DNA of 64,000 nt, taken from positions 3,821,501 through 3,885,500 of the forward strand of contig NZ_CP083956.1 in NCBI RefSeq assembly GCF_006442795.2. Reading direction: 5' to 3'. The notes under the pieces were generated by a model. It saw only the letters and a program-made list of their open reading frames with translations. It made no database searches and had not been told where the DNA came from. Positions 1-12,308 of this stretch are shown piece by piece; within the stretch, counting starts at the first letter, position 1; every line of letters starts with the position of its first letter. The DNA comes from Mesorhizobium sp. B1-1-8 (GTDB taxonomy: Bacteria > Pseudomonadota > Alphaproteobacteria > Rhizobiales > Rhizobiaceae). A program made the position numbers and the translations under genes.

Positions 1-652
1 GCCAGACCTCTTCGGCCAGCGTCAGCGAGGCGCGACCGTCGCCATCGCTCATGCGCATAAGCATGGCCCGCGCCTCTTCGTCGAGCGGCAGTGCCCTGCC
101 CTCGGTTTCCTCGGCCCGCGCCAGGAGCTTGGCGATGCTGTCTTCGCCGAGCGAGCGGAAGACCAGCACGCGTGCCCGCGACAGCAACGCGGCATTCAGC
201 TCGAAGGACGGGTTTTCGGTGGTGGCGCCGACCAGCACGACGGTGCCGTCCTCCATGACCGGGAGAAAACCGTCCTGCTGGGCGCGGTTGAAGCGATGGA
301 TCTCGTCGACGAAGAGCAGCGTCTGGCGGCCGCTGGCGCGGCGCAGCTTCGCCGTCTCGAAGACCTTCTTCAGGTCGGCGACGCCGGAAAACACCGCCGA
401 TATCTGCTCGAAGGCGAGATTGGTTTCACCGGCGAGCAGCCGCGCCACCGTTGTCTTGCCGGTGCCGGGTGGCCCCCAGAAGATCATCGAGCCGAGCGAG
501 CCAGAATTGATCAGCCTGGTCAGCGCGCCATCCGGACCGGTCAGATGCTCCTGGCCGACGACCTCGCCAAGGTTTTTCGGGCGCAGCCGATCGGCCAGCG
601 GCCGGCCCAGCGGCGCCTTTTCCGGTTCATCGGAACTGAACAGATCGGCCAT
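1..652 (-). CDS. rarA: Replication-associated recombination protein A (RarA/MgsA), C-terminus outside window
   Basis: This is a AAA+ ATPase of the clamp-loader-like family that acts at stalled replication forks. The reverse strand reads from an ATG at 652 (MADLFSSDEPEKAPLG) without a stop to the window edge. Visible motifs are the Walker A loop GPPGTGKTT at about residue 58, the Walker B region LLFVDEIHRFN at about 100, and the sensor-1 segment VGATTENPSFELN at about 130, all typical of RarA/WRNIP1 proteins. About 217 residues are present and the lid and tetramerisation domains are missing because the window ends. It starts 40 bp downstream of the DegP-type protease gene on the same strand, so the two may be cotranscribed. 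Confidence 0.93.
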   Translation of the reverse strand, partial: MADLFSSDEPEKAPLGRPLADRLRPKNLGEVVGQEHLTGPDGALTRLINSGSLGSMIFWGPPGTGKTTVARLLAGETNLAFEQISAVFSGVADLKKVFETAKLRRASGRQTLLFVDEIHRFNRAQQDGFLPVMEDGTVVLVGATTENPSFELNAALLSRARVLVFRSLGEDSIAKLLARAEETEGRALPLDEEARAMLMRMSDGDGRASLTLAEEVW

Positions 653-691
653 GAACGTCGCCAAACCTGGAGGACGACCCTTCGGATCGCC

Positions 692-2185
<1,494 letters not shown>

Positions 2186-2326
2186 TCCGAATCCTCCAGA
2201 TCGGGCGCCATTGTCCCGACGATTGTGCAGAATGAAAGGCTAAGGCGATGGAATGCGACGATTGTCGCGCAGAAGCACCGGCTCGATAGACAAAAAACGT
2301 CGCGGGGCACCATCCCTCAAGATGCG

Positions 2327-2348
2327 AAAAGGGGCCCGAAGGCCCCTC
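2327..2348 (-). terminator. Intrinsic terminator after rplQ
   Basis: On the minus strand a 6-bp GC stem GGGGCC with the tetraloop TTCG is followed by TTTTCGC, about 25 bp after the rplQ stop. This closes the long str-S10-spc-alpha ribosomal protein block and separates it from the protease gene. Confidence 0.8.
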
Positions 2349-2372
2349 GAAACCATTCTCGGAAACCGAGCC

Positions 2373-2804
2373 TCAAGCGGCAGCGGCTTCCTCGTTGGCG
2401 CCTTCCGCCTCGAGACGGGCGCGGTCGGCGGCGCCCTTGGCCGAGGTGTCGCGGTCGACGAACTCGATCACCGCCATGGCGGCGTTGTCGCCGTGGCGGA
2501 AGCCTGCCTTCATGATGCGCAGATAGCCACCGTTGCGGGTGGCGTAGCGCGGCGCGATGGTTTCGAACAGGCGGCTGACGACGCCCTCATTGCCGATCTG
2601 CGCGATCACCTGGCGGCGGGCGTGCAGGTCGCCGCGTTTGCCGAGCGTCACCAGCTTCTCGACGATCGGACGCAAATCCTTCGCCTTCGGCAAGGTGGTG
2701 AGGATCTGCTCGTGCTCGATCAGCGACACGGCGAGATTGGCAAACATCGACTTGCGGTGGCTTACGCTGCGGGCGAAGCGACGGCCCTTGAAACCGTGGC
2801 GCAT
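2373..2804 (-). CDS. rplQ: 50S ribosomal protein L17
   Basis: L17 is a structural protein of the large ribosomal subunit near the exit tunnel. The 143-residue product starts [10 protein letters not shown] and contains the family core around [10 protein letters not shown] and [11 protein letters not shown]. The C-terminus has an Ala/Glu-rich extension common in alphaproteobacteria. It is the last gene of the alpha operon, 104 bp after rpoA, and is followed by an intrinsic terminator. Confidence 0.98.
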   Translation of the reverse strand: MRHGFKGRRFARSVSHRKSMFANLAVSLIEHEQILTTLPKAKDLRPIVEKLVTLGKRGDLHARRQVIAQIGNEGVVSRLFETIAPRYATRNGGYLRIMKAGFRHGDNAAMAVIEFVDRDTSAKGAADRARLEAEGANEEAAAA

Positions 2805-2908
2805 GGCTCTTTTCCTTCTTCAGTTGTTCAAGAGGCCACGGCCTCTGATGGTTTTCCGCATGACCGTCGGATCGAGCGGCTCACGCCGCCGATCCTTGGA
2901 ATTCATGC

Positions 2909-3919
2909 TCAATATTGGTCTTCGTAACGCTTGGCGAGATCTTCGATGTTTTCCGGCGGCCAGTCCGGCACTTCCATGCCGAGGTGCAGGCCCATGGCCG
3001 CCAGCACTTCCTTGATCTCGTTCAGCGACTTGCGGCCGAAGTTCGGGGTGCGCAGCATCTCGGCTTCGGTCTTCTGGATCAGGTCGCCGATATAGACGAT
3101 GTTGTCGTTCTTCAGGCAGTTGGCCGAACGCACCGAAAGCTCGAGTTCGTCGACCTTCTTGAGCAGCGCCGGGTTGAAGGCGAGCTCGGTGACGGCCTCG
3201 GTGGCGACTTCCTTCTGCGGCTCGTCGAAATTGACGAACAGACCGAGCTGGTCCTGCAGGATGCGGGCGGCGAAAGCCACCGCGTCTTCGCCCGAGATCG
3301 AGCCGTCGGTCTCGATCGTCATGGTCAGCTTGTCATAGTCGAGAACCTGACCCTCGCGGGTGTTCTCGACCTTGTAGGAGACCTTCTTGACCGGCGAGTA
3401 CAGGCTGTCGACCGGGATCAGACCAATCGGCGCGTCCTCGGCGCGGTTGCGTTCGGCCGGCACATAGCCTTTGCCGGTATCGACGGTGAACTCCATGCGG
3501 ATCTCGGCGCCCTCGTCCAGCGTGCAGATGACGTGGTCGGGGTTGAGGATCTCGACATCGCCAACCGTCTGGATGTCGCCGGCGAGCACGGCGCCGGGGC
3601 CCTGCTTGCGCACGACCATGCGCTTGGGACCATCGCCTTCCATGCGGATGGCGATTTCCTTGATGTTCAAGACGATATCGGTCACGTCCTCGCGCACGCC
3701 GGCGATGGACGAGAATTCATGCAGCACGCCGTCGATCTGCACGGCGGTGACGGCCGCGCCGCGCAGAGAGGACAGAAGCACCCGGCGCAGGGCGTTACCC
3801 AGCGTGAGGCCAAAGCCCCGCTCGAGCGGCTCGGCGACCAGCGTGGTCAGCGTCTTCTTCTTCGACGAGAACTCGATCTTGTTCGGCTTGATCAGTTCCT
3901 GCCAATTTTTCTGGATCAT
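2909..3919 (-). CDS. rpoA: DNA-directed RNA polymerase subunit alpha
   Basis: The alpha subunit forms the dimer on which beta and beta' assemble; its C-terminal domain contacts activators and upstream promoter elements. I chose the ATG at 3919 ([10 protein letters not shown]) because GGAAGG lies at Shine-Dalgarno distance; an upstream in-frame extension adds ten unconserved residues. The 336-residue product has the N-terminal dimerisation domain ([14 protein letters not shown]) and the helix-hairpin-helix C-terminal domain ([17 protein letters not shown]). It lies between rpsK and rplQ, the usual alpha-operon order. Confidence 0.98.
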   Translation of the reverse strand: MIQKNWQELIKPNKIEFSSKKKTLTTLVAEPLERGFGLTLGNALRRVLLSSLRGAAVTAVQIDGVLHEFSSIAGVREDVTDIVLNIKEIAIRMEGDGPKRMVVRKQGPGAVLAGDIQTVGDVEILNPDHVICTLDEGAEIRMEFTVDTGKGYVPAERNRAEDAPIGLIPVDSLYSPVKKVSYKVENTREGQVLDYDKLTMTIETDGSISGEDAVAFAARILQDQLGLFVNFDEPQKEVATEAVTELAFNPALLKKVDELELSVRSANCLKNDNIVYIGDLIQKTEAEMLRTPNFGRKSLNEIKEVLAAMGLHLGMEVPDWPPENIEDLAKRYEDQY

Positions 3920-4022
3920 GGTGTCTTCCTTCCGTTGTCCCGCCACCATCCAATCGTGGCGGGCGCCCTGGAATACCGCGGAGGAACGCTTCTTGCGTTC
4001 GCGCGGCGTTCTTTAAATTTTC

Positions 4023-4412
4023 TTAGACGCGGCGCTTCTTGCGCGGGCGGCAGCCATTGTGCGGGATCGGCGTCACATCACGGATCGAGGTGATGGTGAA
4101 GCCGGCAGCCTGCAAAGCGCGCAGCGCCGATTCGCGGCCGGAGCCGGGCCCGCAGACCTCGACCTCGAGCATGCGCATGCCGTGTTCCTGGGCCTTCTTG
4201 GCGACGTCCTCGGCGGCCATCTGGGCGGCGAACGGGGTCGACTTGCGCGAACCCTTGAACCCTTGCGCGCCGGCCGACGACCACGCAATCGAATTGCCCT
4301 GTGCGTCGGTGATGGTGATCATCGTGTTGTTGAAGGTCGAATTGACGTGGGCAACGCCCGACGAGATATTCTTGCGTTCGCGACGGCGAACACGAGCGGC
4401 TTCCTTGGCCAT
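4023..4412 (-). CDS. rpsK: 30S ribosomal protein S11
   Basis: S11 sits on the platform of the small subunit near the E site. The 129-residue protein has the conserved core [20 protein letters not shown] and ends in the basic tail CRPRKKRRV. The spacer to rpsM upstream is unusually long for this operon (159 bp) because it contains the AGTAG-type inverted repeat described separately. Confidence 0.98.
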   Translation of the reverse strand: MAKEAARVRRRERKNISSGVAHVNSTFNNTMITITDAQGNSIAWSSAGAQGFKGSRKSTPFAAQMAAEDVAKKAQEHGMRMLEVEVCGPGSGRESALRALQAAGFTITSIRDVTPIPHNGCRPRKKRRV

Positions 4413-4466
4413 GGTAGTCCTTTCAGTTGATCTCTACACCGCCGTAATGCCAGCGGCTCCACCTTG

Positions 4467-4569
4467 GTAAGGGAGTAGGGGAATAGGGCAGTAAGGGAGT
4501 AGGGAAATGTGTGGTCCGATTTTCGGACTATTCCCTACTGCCTTACTCCCCTACTCCCTTATTCCCCTA
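4467..4569. repeat. Imperfect inverted repeat built from GGGAGTAGGG units, between rpsM and rpsK
   Basis: The left arm consists of AGGGAGTAGGGGAATAGGG-type units (about 4467-4506). The right arm (about 4530-4569) is its imperfect complement, and a small TCCG/CGGA hairpin (4514-4528) lies in the centre. It fills most of the spacer and ends 3 bp before the rpsM stop, so it would be transcribed as a long hairpin inside the alpha operon. It belongs to the same sequence style as the repeats at 44675-44769 and 50428-50518. Confidence 0.85.
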
Positions 4570-4571
4570 AA

Positions 4572-4940
4572 TCACTTCTTCTTGCCGGCGATCGACTTGG
4601 CCGGACCCTTGCGGGTGCGCGCATTGGTATGCGTGCGCTGGCCGCGGACCGGCAGCGAGCGGCGGTGACGCAGGCCGCGGTAGCTGCCGAGGTCCATGAG
4701 CCGCTTGATGTTCATCGAGACTTCGCGGCGCAGGTCGCCTTCGACCTGGTAGTCGCGGTCGATCGTCTCGCGGATCTGCAGCACTTCGGCGTCGGTCAGC
4801 TGGTTGACGCGACGGTCGGCCGGGATGCCGACCTTGTCGACGATTTCCTGGGCGAACTTCTTGCCGATACCGTGAATGTACTGAAGCGCAATGACGACGC
4901 GCTTGTTGGTCGGAATGTTGACGCCGGCTATACGAGCCAT
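4572..4940 (-). CDS. rpsM: 30S ribosomal protein S13
   Basis: S13 forms part of the small-subunit head and contacts the P-site tRNA and L5. I start it at 4940 ([15 protein letters not shown]), the universally conserved N-terminus; ten upstream in-frame residues are not conserved. The 122-residue product carries the helix-turn-helix region [10 protein letters not shown] and the basic tail [15 protein letters not shown]. It follows adk after a 209-bp spacer in which I see no further gene. Confidence 0.98.
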   Translation of the reverse strand: MARIAGVNIPTNKRVVIALQYIHGIGKKFAQEIVDKVGIPADRRVNQLTDAEVLQIRETIDRDYQVEGDLRREVSMNIKRLMDLGSYRGLRHRRSLPVRGQRTHTNARTRKGPAKSIAGKKK

Positions 4941-5149
4941 GTTCTTCTCATCTCCATATGGGCCGGACAAGCCGGCGCTTCAAGTTGCCCCGCGTCCGGT
5001 GGAGGCCGGCCCTTGCGGGAGTTTCCGTATTCAAAGCGGCTGCCTCGCCCTTGCGGGCAAGCAAATCCTATGCCTGACAGGAAGACGGGCCGCCATACCC
5101 CAATGGCGGCCTTCGGTCAAGCACAATCTTAACTTGTCGCGGCAGCCTG

Positions 5150-5733
5150 TTATGCCGTCGCCGCGACTACCGCCTCGATTTCCGCGGTCACCGCGTCGAT
5201 GCTGGCCATGCCGTCGACAGTTTTCAGTTTGCCTTTGGCGTAATAATAGCCGGTCAGCGGAGCGGTTTTCTTGTAGTATTCCCGCAGGCGTTCCTCGAAC
5301 ACCGCCGGATTGTCGTCCTTGCGCACCGGCTGGCCGGCGGCCTGGGCGTCCTCGGCCCGCTTGACGATGCGGCCGACAAGCGCCTTGTCGTCGACGACGA
5401 GCTCGATCACCGTGTCCAGCGCGATGCCGCGCTCGGAAAGCATGGCCTCGACCGCGTCGGCCTGCACCAGGGTGCGCGGGTATCCGTCGAGGACGAAGCC
5501 GTTCGCGCAATCGGGCTGATCGATACGTTCGGCGACAATGGCGTTGACGATCGCGTCCGACACCAGCTCGCCGGCGTCCATAACCGCCTTGGCGCGCTTG
5601 CCGACCTCGGTTCCGGCCTGGACGGCGGCACGCAGCATGTCGCCCGTCGAAAGCTGGGGTATGCCGTGTTTTTCTACCAGTCTTTGTGCTTGCGTCCCCT
5701 TGCCCGCCCCCGGCGGCCCAAGCAATATCAGCC

Positions 5734-5737
<4 letters not shown>
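5150..5737 (-). CDS. adk: Adenylate kinase, short-LID form
   Basis: Adenylate kinase catalyses ATP + AMP to 2 ADP in the cytoplasm. The 195-residue product has the Walker A loop [10 protein letters not shown] at residues 7-16, the AMP-binding DGYPRT, and a LID region without the zinc-finger insertion, which makes it the short form usual in alphaproteobacteria. Its start overlaps the secY stop by 4 bp (ATGA), so the two are probably translationally coupled. Confidence 0.98.
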
Positions 5738-7074
<1,337 letters not shown>

Positions 7075-7088
7075 GCCTGATTCTCCGC

Positions 7089-7141
7089 TAGAGCATGATG
7101 CCGAAAAGTGTGGAGCGGTTTTCGGACAACATCATGCGCTA
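7089..7141. repeat. REP-like palindrome, copy 1 (secY upstream spacer)
   Basis: The arms GAGCATGATGCCGAAAA and TTTTCGG-ACAA-CATCATGC flank a GTGTGGAGCGG centre. The CCGAAAA...CGGTTTTCGG core recurs at 9725-9769, 23874-23922 and 37267-37302. Palindromes of this type are, to my knowledge, common between genes in Mesorhizobium and relatives. Confidence 0.8.
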
Positions 7142-7236
7142 CTTCTTTGATTTCTACCGTCACGCTCGATGCCCGCAGCTCAGGCGGCGCGTGTCACCGA
7201 AACTCACGAGATAAGCTCCGGACCGTAAACATGCAA

Positions 7237-7258
7237 GCGGCCGCGTTGACGCGGCCGC
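7237..7258. other. 9-bp perfect GC hairpin between rplO and secY
   Basis: GCGGCCGCG and CGCGGCCGC are separated by TTGA, about 77 bp downstream of the rplO stop on the transcribed minus strand. No T tract follows, so it is a better candidate for an RNA-processing or stability structure than for a terminator. Confidence 0.6.
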
Positions 7259-7334
7259 CTGGTTGATCAGATCAAAGCGCGTTTCGGCGGTAAAAAAACG
7301 GAGTCGTTCCCGCCGGCGGCACTTCAAATCGCCG

Positions 7335-7808
7335 TTACTCGGCGGCGGCCGCTTCCGGCAGCTTCACCGAACCGCCGGCCTTCTCGATCTTCTCGATCGC
7401 CGCCTTGGAGGCGCCGGCGACGTCGAAGGAGAGCTTGGCCTTGAGTTCGCCGTCTGAAAGCACGCGCACGCCGTCCTTGACGCGGCGGATGACACCGGCG
7501 GCGACAAGCGCCTCGGCCGTCACGGTCGCCTTGGCGTCGAGCTTCTTGGCGTCGACCGCGGCCTGGATGCGGGCGAGCGACACAACCGTGAAGCTCTTGG
7601 CGAACAGGTTGTTAAAGCCGCGCTTGGGCAGGCGTCGATAGAGCGGCATCTGGCCGCCCTCGAAGCCGTTGATGGCGACGCCCGAGCGCGCCTTCTGGCC
7701 CTTGACGCCGCGACCCGCGGTCTTGCCCGAGCCGGAGCCGATGCCGCGACCGAGGCGCTTCCTGGAGTGCGTGGCGCCGTCCTTGTCACGCAGATCGTTG
7801 AGTTTCAT
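7335..7808 (-). CDS. rplO: 50S ribosomal protein L15
   Basis: L15 is a late-assembling large-subunit protein. The 157-residue product shows the Gly/Arg-rich N-terminal extension ([18 protein letters not shown]) that threads into 23S rRNA and the conserved [17 protein letters not shown]. It follows rpmD by 23 bp and precedes secY after a 260-bp gap. Confidence 0.98.
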   Translation of the reverse strand: MKLNDLRDKDGATHSRKRLGRGIGSGSGKTAGRGVKGQKARSGVAINGFEGGQMPLYRRLPKRGFNNLFAKSFTVVSLARIQAAVDAKKLDAKATVTAEALVAAGVIRRVKDGVRVLSDGELKAKLSFDVAGASKAAIEKIEKAGGSVKLPEAAAAE

Positions 7809-7831
7809 TGTCGTTCTCCTGCGCTTTCAGT

Positions 7832-8029
7832 TCAGCCCTCGTCCACGACGCGGACGAGATGCTGGACGGCAGCGATCATGCCGCGCACGGAAGGTGTGTC
7901 TTCCAGCGTGCGCTGCTTGTGCATCTTGTTCAAGCCGAGGCCGACCAGCGTCGCGCGCTGCTCCTTCGGCCGGCGGATCGGCGAACCGATCTGCTCGACG
8001 GTGATGGTCTTGGTAGCTTTCTTGGCCAT
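7832..8029 (-). CDS. rpmD: 50S ribosomal protein L30
   Basis: L30 is a small large-subunit protein. The 65-residue product carries the family signature [20 protein letters not shown] with the typical [17 protein letters not shown]. It is 25 bp from rpsE and 23 bp from rplO within the spc operon. Confidence 0.97.
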   Translation of the reverse strand: MAKKATKTITVEQIGSPIRRPKEQRATLVGLGLNKMHKQRTLEDTPSVRGMIAAVQHLVRVVDEG

Positions 8030-8054
8030 GATCGAAATCCCTGGTCAGCGTCGA

Positions 8055-8618
8055 CTATTCTTCAGCCGCAACGGCGGTGCCGCGGCGGGCCTGAAGGGTC
8101 GAGTATTTGATGCCGCGCGCGGCGGCCACATCCTTCGGATGCATCTGGCTCTTCAGCGCGTCGAAGGTGGCGCGAACCATGTTGTAGGGGTTCGACGAAC
8201 CCATCGACTTGGCGACCACGTCATGCATGCCGAGCGTCTCGAAGACGGCGCGCATCGGGCCGCCGGCGATGATGCCGGTACCCTGCTTGGCGGCGCGCAG
8301 CAGAACGCGTCCGGCGCCCCAGCGGCCCTCGACGTCGTGGTGCAGCGTACGGCCCGAGCGCAGCGGCACGAAGATCATGTCGCGCTTGGCCGATTCGGTC
8401 GCCTTGCGGATCGCCTCCGGCACTTCGCGCGCCTTGCCGTGGCCGAAGCCGACGCGGCCCTTCTGGTCGCCGACAACGACGAGCGCGGCAAAACCAAAGC
8501 GACGGCCGCCCTTGACCACCTTGGCGACGCGGTTGATGTGGACGAGCTTGTCCACCATACCGTCGTCGCGCTCTTCGCGCTCGCGGCCGCGGCCGCCTTC
8601 CCTACGTTCCTGTGCCAT
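8055..8618 (-). CDS. rpsE: 30S ribosomal protein S5
   Basis: S5 contributes to decoding accuracy and mRNA unwinding at the entry channel. I use the ATG at 8618 ([13 protein letters not shown]); ten upstream residues are unconserved. The 187-residue product has the double-stranded RNA-binding domain ([20 protein letters not shown]) and the second domain with [15 protein letters not shown]. The N-terminal Arg/Glu/Gly-rich stretch is common in rhizobia. Confidence 0.97.
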   Translation of the reverse strand: MAQERREGGRGREREERDDGMVDKLVHINRVAKVVKGGRRFGFAALVVVGDQKGRVGFGHGKAREVPEAIRKATESAKRDMIFVPLRSGRTLHHDVEGRWGAGRVLLRAAKQGTGIIAGGPMRAVFETLGMHDVVAKSMGSSNPYNMVRATFDALKSQMHPKDVAAARGIKYSTLQARRGTAVAAEE

Positions 8619-8695
8619 ATCCTGTTCCTTGTTCTTTTCCGGAAGCACGGTTGCTGATGATATCCGGCGCCTCTGCGGGTCACCGGGGGCGAAAA

Positions 8696-9055
8696 TTAGA
8701 AGCTCAAGCCACCTTCGCGGGCAGCCTCGGCCAGCGCCTTGACGCGGCCGTGATAGATGTACGGGCCACGGTCGAAGACGACTTCCTTGACGCCGGCCTT
8801 CGAGGCGCGTTCGGCGATCAGCTTGCCGACGGCGGCGGCAGCCGCGGTGTCGGCGCCGGTCTTGAGCGAGCCCTTGAGGTCCTTCTCAAGCGTCGAGGCG
8901 GCAGCCAGCGTGTGGCCGTTGGCGTCGTCGATAACCTGCACGTAGATGTTCTTCGAGGTGCGATGCACCGACAGGCGCGGACGTTCGCCCGCGACTTTCT
9001 TGATCTGGCGGCGCACGCGCTGCGCGCGGCGCTGGGTGGATTCTTTCGAGCCCAT
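8696..9055 (-). CDS. rplR: 50S ribosomal protein L18
   Basis: L18 binds 5S rRNA and links it to the large subunit. The 119-residue product shows the basic N-terminus [15 protein letters not shown], the core [18 protein letters not shown] and the C-terminal [20 protein letters not shown] signature. It lies between rplF and rpsE. Confidence 0.98.
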   Translation of the reverse strand: MGSKESTQRRAQRVRRQIKKVAGERPRLSVHRTSKNIYVQVIDDANGHTLAAASTLEKDLKGSLKTGADTAAAAAVGKLIAERASKAGVKEVVFDRGPYIYHGRVKALAEAAREGGLSF

Positions 9056-9143
9056 GATGTCGGTTCCTTGCCTTCAGTAAACGGGGGCAACCCTGTGCGG
9101 TAGGCCGATGCCTCCCGCGGCCGCGCCCCGCGGCGTTGCGGTT

Positions 9144-9677
9144 TTACTTCTTCTTGCCTTCCTTGCGGACGATCTTCTCGCCGGCATAGCGCACGCCTTT
9201 GCCCTTGTAGGGCTCGGGGCCGCGATATTCGCGGATCTCGGCCGCGACCTGGCCGACCTGCTGCTTGTCGATGCCGGAGACCGTGATCTCGGTCGGCTTC
9301 GGCACGGTGATCGTGATGCCGGCCGGCGTCTCGTAGACGACGTCATGGCTGAAGCCGAGCGCCAGCTGCAGGTTCTTGCCCTGCAAGGCGGCACGATAGC
9401 CGACGCCGGTGATCTCGAGCTTCTTCTCAAAACCGTCCTTGACGCCCTGCAGGATGTTGACGATCTGCGTGCGCGACATGCCCCATTTGGAGCGGGCGGT
9501 CTTGGTCTGGTCGCGCGGCTCGACAGCGATCTCGCTGCCTTCCATCTTGACCAGAACCTCGTCGTTGACCACGAACTTCAGCTCGCCCTTGGGGCCCTTC
9601 GCCGTCACGGTCTGGCCGTTGACGGTAGCGCTCACGCCCTGCGGCAGCGAAACGGGTTTTTTTCCGATACGAGACAT
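9144..9677 (-). CDS. rplF: 50S ribosomal protein L6
   Basis: L6 lies near the factor-binding site of the large subunit. The 177-residue product begins [15 protein letters not shown] and has the two repeated L6 folds, with the C-terminal signature [14 protein letters not shown]. The upstream spacer to rpsH contains a REP-like palindrome. Confidence 0.98.
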   Translation of the reverse strand: MSRIGKKPVSLPQGVSATVNGQTVTAKGPKGELKFVVNDEVLVKMEGSEIAVEPRDQTKTARSKWGMSRTQIVNILQGVKDGFEKKLEITGVGYRAALQGKNLQLALGFSHDVVYETPAGITITVPKPTEITVSGIDKQQVGQVAAEIREYRGPEPYKGKGVRYAGEKIVRKEGKKK

Positions 9678-9724
9678 TTTGTTGTCCTCGTCACTTCTTT
9701 CGTTTCAGGTTCCAGTTTCCGGGC

Positions 9725-9769
9725 ACGATCCCGAAAACCGAAGCCCACTTTTCGCTAATCAGCCCGATC
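9725..9769. repeat. REP-like palindrome, copy 2 (rpsH-rplF spacer)
   Basis: CGATCCCGAAAACCG is followed by AAGCCCACTTTTCG and CGATC, a degenerate copy of the same CCGAAAACCG...CACTTTTCGG design as the other three copies. Its edge touches the rpsH stop codon. Confidence 0.65.
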
Positions 9770-10166
9770 AGAAGATCTGGCAGAGGATTTCCCCGCCGAC
9801 ATTCTGCTCGCGCGCTTCGTGGTCGGCCATCACGCCCTTCGGTGTCGAAAGGATGGCGATGCCGAGGCCATTGGCGACCTGCGGGATCGACTTGGCCGAA
9901 ACATAGACGCGACGGCCGGGCTTCGAGACGCGCTCGATTTCGCGCACGACCGGCGCGCCGTCGAAATACTTCAGCTCGATCTCGATTTCCGACTTGCCGT
10001 TGTCGAAGTCGGTCTGGCTGTAGTCGCGGATGTAGCCTTCCGACTTCAGCACGTCGAGAACGCGGGTGCGCAGACGCGAGGCCGGCGTCGAGACGCTCGA
10101 CTTCTTGCGGCCATAGGCGTTGCGGATGCGGGTCAGCATATCGCCGAGAGGATCGCTCAATGACAT
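9768..10166 (-). CDS. rpsH: 30S ribosomal protein S8
   Basis: S8 binds helix 21 of 16S rRNA and is the translational repressor of the spc operon in E. coli. I use the start at 10166 ([17 protein letters not shown]), which is the conserved N-terminus; the longer frame adds 22 unrelated residues. The 132-residue product ends with the signature [18 protein letters not shown]. It follows rpsN by 13 bp. Confidence 0.98.
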   Translation of the reverse strand: MSLSDPLGDMLTRIRNAYGRKKSSVSTPASRLRTRVLDVLKSEGYIRDYSQTDFDNGKSEIEIELKYFDGAPVVREIERVSKPGRRVYVSAKSIPQVANGLGIAILSTPKGVMADHEAREQNVGGEILCQIF

Positions 10167-10179
10167 CTCAATGTCCTCC

Positions 10180-10485
10180 TTACCAGCTCGACTTGACCAG
10201 GCCCGGGATCTGGCCGTTATTGCCGAGATCACGAAGCGCGATGCGCGATACTTTGAGCTTGCGATAGTAGGCGCGCGGACGCCCCGTTACTTCGCAGCGG
10301 TTGCGGATACGGATCTTGGCCGAGTTGCGCGGCAGCGCCGAAAGCTTCAGCTGAGCGCGGAAACGCTCCTCCATCGGCTTCGACTGATCCATGATGATCG
10401 CCTTGAGGGCAGCGCGCTTGGGGCCGTACTGGTCGGCAAGCTTGCGGCGCCTGTTGTTCTTCTCGACTGAGCTGGTCTTTGCCAT
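10180..10485 (-). CDS. rpsN: 30S ribosomal protein S14, zinc-independent type
   Basis: S14 is a small-subunit head protein. The start at 10485 ([17 protein letters not shown]) fits the family; the 33 residues upstream are read-through of the spacer. The 101-residue product lacks the CxxC pairs of the short form, so it is the long zinc-independent type, and carries [20 protein letters not shown]. Confidence 0.98.
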   Translation of the reverse strand: MAKTSSVEKNNRRRKLADQYGPKRAALKAIIMDQSKPMEERFRAQLKLSALPRNSAKIRIRNRCEVTGRPRAYYRKLKVSRIALRDLGNNGQIPGLVKSSW

Positions 10486-10511
10486 TTCAGATTTTTCCTT
10501 TTTCGCTGCCG

Positions 10512-11090
10512 TTACTGGCGGAAGGGGAAGTTGAAGGCCTTGAGCAGAGCTCTCGCCTCGTCGTCCGTCTTCGCCGTCGTACAAACGATGACGTCCATGC
10601 CCCAGACCTGATCAACCTTGTCGTAGTTGATCTCCGGGAACACGATGTGTTCCTTGATGCCCATGGCGTAGTTGCCACGGCCGTCAAAGCTCTTCGGGTT
10701 CAGCCCACGAAAGTCGCGAACGCGCGGCAGCGCAATGTTCACGAGGCGGTCGAGGAACTCGTACATGCGTTCCTTGCGCAGTGTGACCTTGGCGCCGATC
10801 GGCATGTTCTCGCGCACCTTGAAGCCGGCGATCGAGTTGCGGGCACGGGTGACGACGGCCTTCTGGCCGGCGATCATGGCGAGGTCTTCGGCCGCGACCG
10901 AAGGCTTCTTCGAATCGGCTGTCGCCTCACCGACACCCATGTTCAGCACTATCTTGTCGAGGCGCGGAACCTGCATGTCGTTGTCGTAGCCGAACTGCTC
11001 CTGCAACGCCTTGCGGATGGTCTCGTTGTAGACCTTCTTGAGGCGCGGCTCGTTCTTGGCGGTCGCCTGTTTGCTTGCAGCCTTAGCCAT
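10512..11090 (-). CDS. rplE: 50S ribosomal protein L5
   Basis: L5 binds 5S rRNA in the central protuberance and contacts S13. The 192-residue product has the conserved [15 protein letters not shown] and the [18 protein letters not shown] segment. An Ala/Lys-rich N-terminal extension precedes the usual core. It overlaps rplX by 8 bp, which suggests coupled translation. Confidence 0.98.
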   Translation of the reverse strand: MAKAASKQATAKNEPRLKKVYNETIRKALQEQFGYDNDMQVPRLDKIVLNMGVGEATADSKKPSVAAEDLAMIAGQKAVVTRARNSIAGFKVRENMPIGAKVTLRKERMYEFLDRLVNIALPRVRDFRGLNPKSFDGRGNYAMGIKEHIVFPEINYDKVDQVWGMDVIVCTTAKTDDEARALLKAFNFPFRQ

Positions 11091-11397
11091 TGATGACTTC
11101 TCCCGAACGCTTGGCGACGCGCACCTTCTTGCCGTCCTTCTGGGTGGTGAAGCCGACGCGGGTCGGCTTGCCGTCCTTGGGGTCGGCCAGCGCGATATTC
11201 GACAGGTGGATCGGCGCTTCCTTGGTGATGATCCCGCCCTCTTGGGCCTGGGTCTGCTTCTGGTGACGGCGAATGAGGTTCACGCCGCGCACCAGCGCGG
11301 TGTCTTCCTTCGGCTGCACCGACAGGACTTCGCCCGAACGGCCCTTGTCCTTGCCGGCAAGCACGACGACCTTGTCGCCTTTTCTGATCTTTTGCAT
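11083..11397 (-). CDS. rplX: 50S ribosomal protein L24
   Basis: L24 initiates large-subunit assembly. The 104-residue product starts [20 protein letters not shown], a KOW motif typical of the family, and its stop overlaps the rplE start by 8 bp. It lies 12 bp downstream of rplN. Confidence 0.98.
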   Translation of the reverse strand: MQKIRKGDKVVVLAGKDKGRSGEVLSVQPKEDTALVRGVNLIRRHQKQTQAQEGGIITKEAPIHLSNIALADPKDGKPTRVGFTTQKDGKKVRVAKRSGEVING

Positions 11398-11409
11398 TGG
11401 TCCGGCTCC

Positions 11410-11778
11410 TTACAGCACTTCAGGCGCGAGCGAGATGATCTTCATGTGGTTCTTGGCGCGAAGCTCGCGCGGAACCGGCCCGAAGATACGCGTGCCGATC
11501 GGCTCTTTCTTGTTGTCGACGAGAACGGCCGCGTTCTTGTCGAAACGGATCACGCTGCCGTCGGGGCGGCGGATGTCCTTGGCCGTGCGAACCACGACCG
11601 CCTTCATCACATCGCCCTTCTTCACGCGGCCGCGCGGAATGGCTTCCTTGATCGACACCACGATGATGTCGCCGACGGAAGCGTATTTCCGCTTCGAGCC
11701 GCCCAGCACCTTGATGCACATGACACGACGGGCGCCGGAATTATCCGCGACGTCGAGGTTTGTTTGCATCTGAATCAT
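11410..11778 (-). CDS. rplN: 50S ribosomal protein L14
   Basis: L14 forms an intersubunit bridge. The 122-residue product begins [20 protein letters not shown] and contains the family signature around [17 protein letters not shown]. It is the first gene of the classical spc segment here, although no separate promoter is evident in the 72-bp gap to rpsQ. Confidence 0.98.
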   Translation of the reverse strand: MIQMQTNLDVADNSGARRVMCIKVLGGSKRKYASVGDIIVVSIKEAIPRGRVKKGDVMKAVVVRTAKDIRRPDGSVIRFDKNAAVLVDNKKEPIGTRIFGPVPRELRAKNHMKIISLAPEVL

Positions 11779-11850
11779 GACTGGCCGCCTTCTTCTTTTC
11801 TAACGGGACGGGCTCTTCACCCTCCCCCGGTCTGTCCAAAATTCGTTTCG

Positions 11851-12090
11851 TTACGCCTGGTCCGAGGCGACGACGATCCAGCGCTTGTCCTTGGAAATCG
11901 GCTTCGATTCCTGGATGAACACCTGGTCGCCGACCTTGTGGGCGTTGTTCTCGTCGTGCGCCTTGTACTTCTTGGTCATGCGCACGGTCTTCTTCATCAC
12001 GGGATGCGTGAAGCGCCGTTCGACCTTGACGACGACCGTCTTCTCGTTTTTGTCGCTGACGACGGTGCCCTGCAGAATGCGCTTTGGCAT
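11851..12090 (-). CDS. rpsQ: 30S ribosomal protein S17
   Basis: S17 is a primary 16S rRNA binder. The start at 12090 ([18 protein letters not shown]) matches the family; a longer frame would run back into rpmC. The 79-residue product contains [20 protein letters not shown]. It is separated from rpmC by only 4 bp. Confidence 0.98.
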   Translation of the reverse strand: MPKRILQGTVVSDKNEKTVVVKVERRFTHPVMKKTVRMTKKYKAHDENNAHKVGDQVFIQESKPISKDKRWIVVASDQA

Positions 12091-12094
12091 GGTC

Positions 12095-12295
12095 TTAACC
12101 CTTCTTGGCCGCGGCTTTTTGCGCGGCAATGGTCTTGATGCGCGCGATGTCCCTGCGGACCTGCTTCACGCGCGCGGTCTTCTCGAGCTGGCCGGTGGCC
12201 TTCTGGAAGCGCAGGTTAAACTGCTCCTTCTTCAGGTTGGCCAAATCGTCGGTCAGCTGATCCTGGGTCTTGGTCCGGATGTCTTCGGCTTTCAT
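12095..12295 (-). CDS. rpmC: 50S ribosomal protein L29
   Basis: L29 lies at the exit tunnel near L23 and contributes to the docking site for SRP and trigger factor. The 66-residue product starts [14 protein letters not shown] and has the signature [20 protein letters not shown]. It lies 13 bp after rplP. Confidence 0.98.
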   Translation of the reverse strand: MKAEDIRTKTQDQLTDDLANLKKEQFNLRFQKATGQLEKTARVKQVRRDIARIKTIAAQKAAAKKG

Positions 12296-12308
12296 GATCG
12301 GCCCGTCC

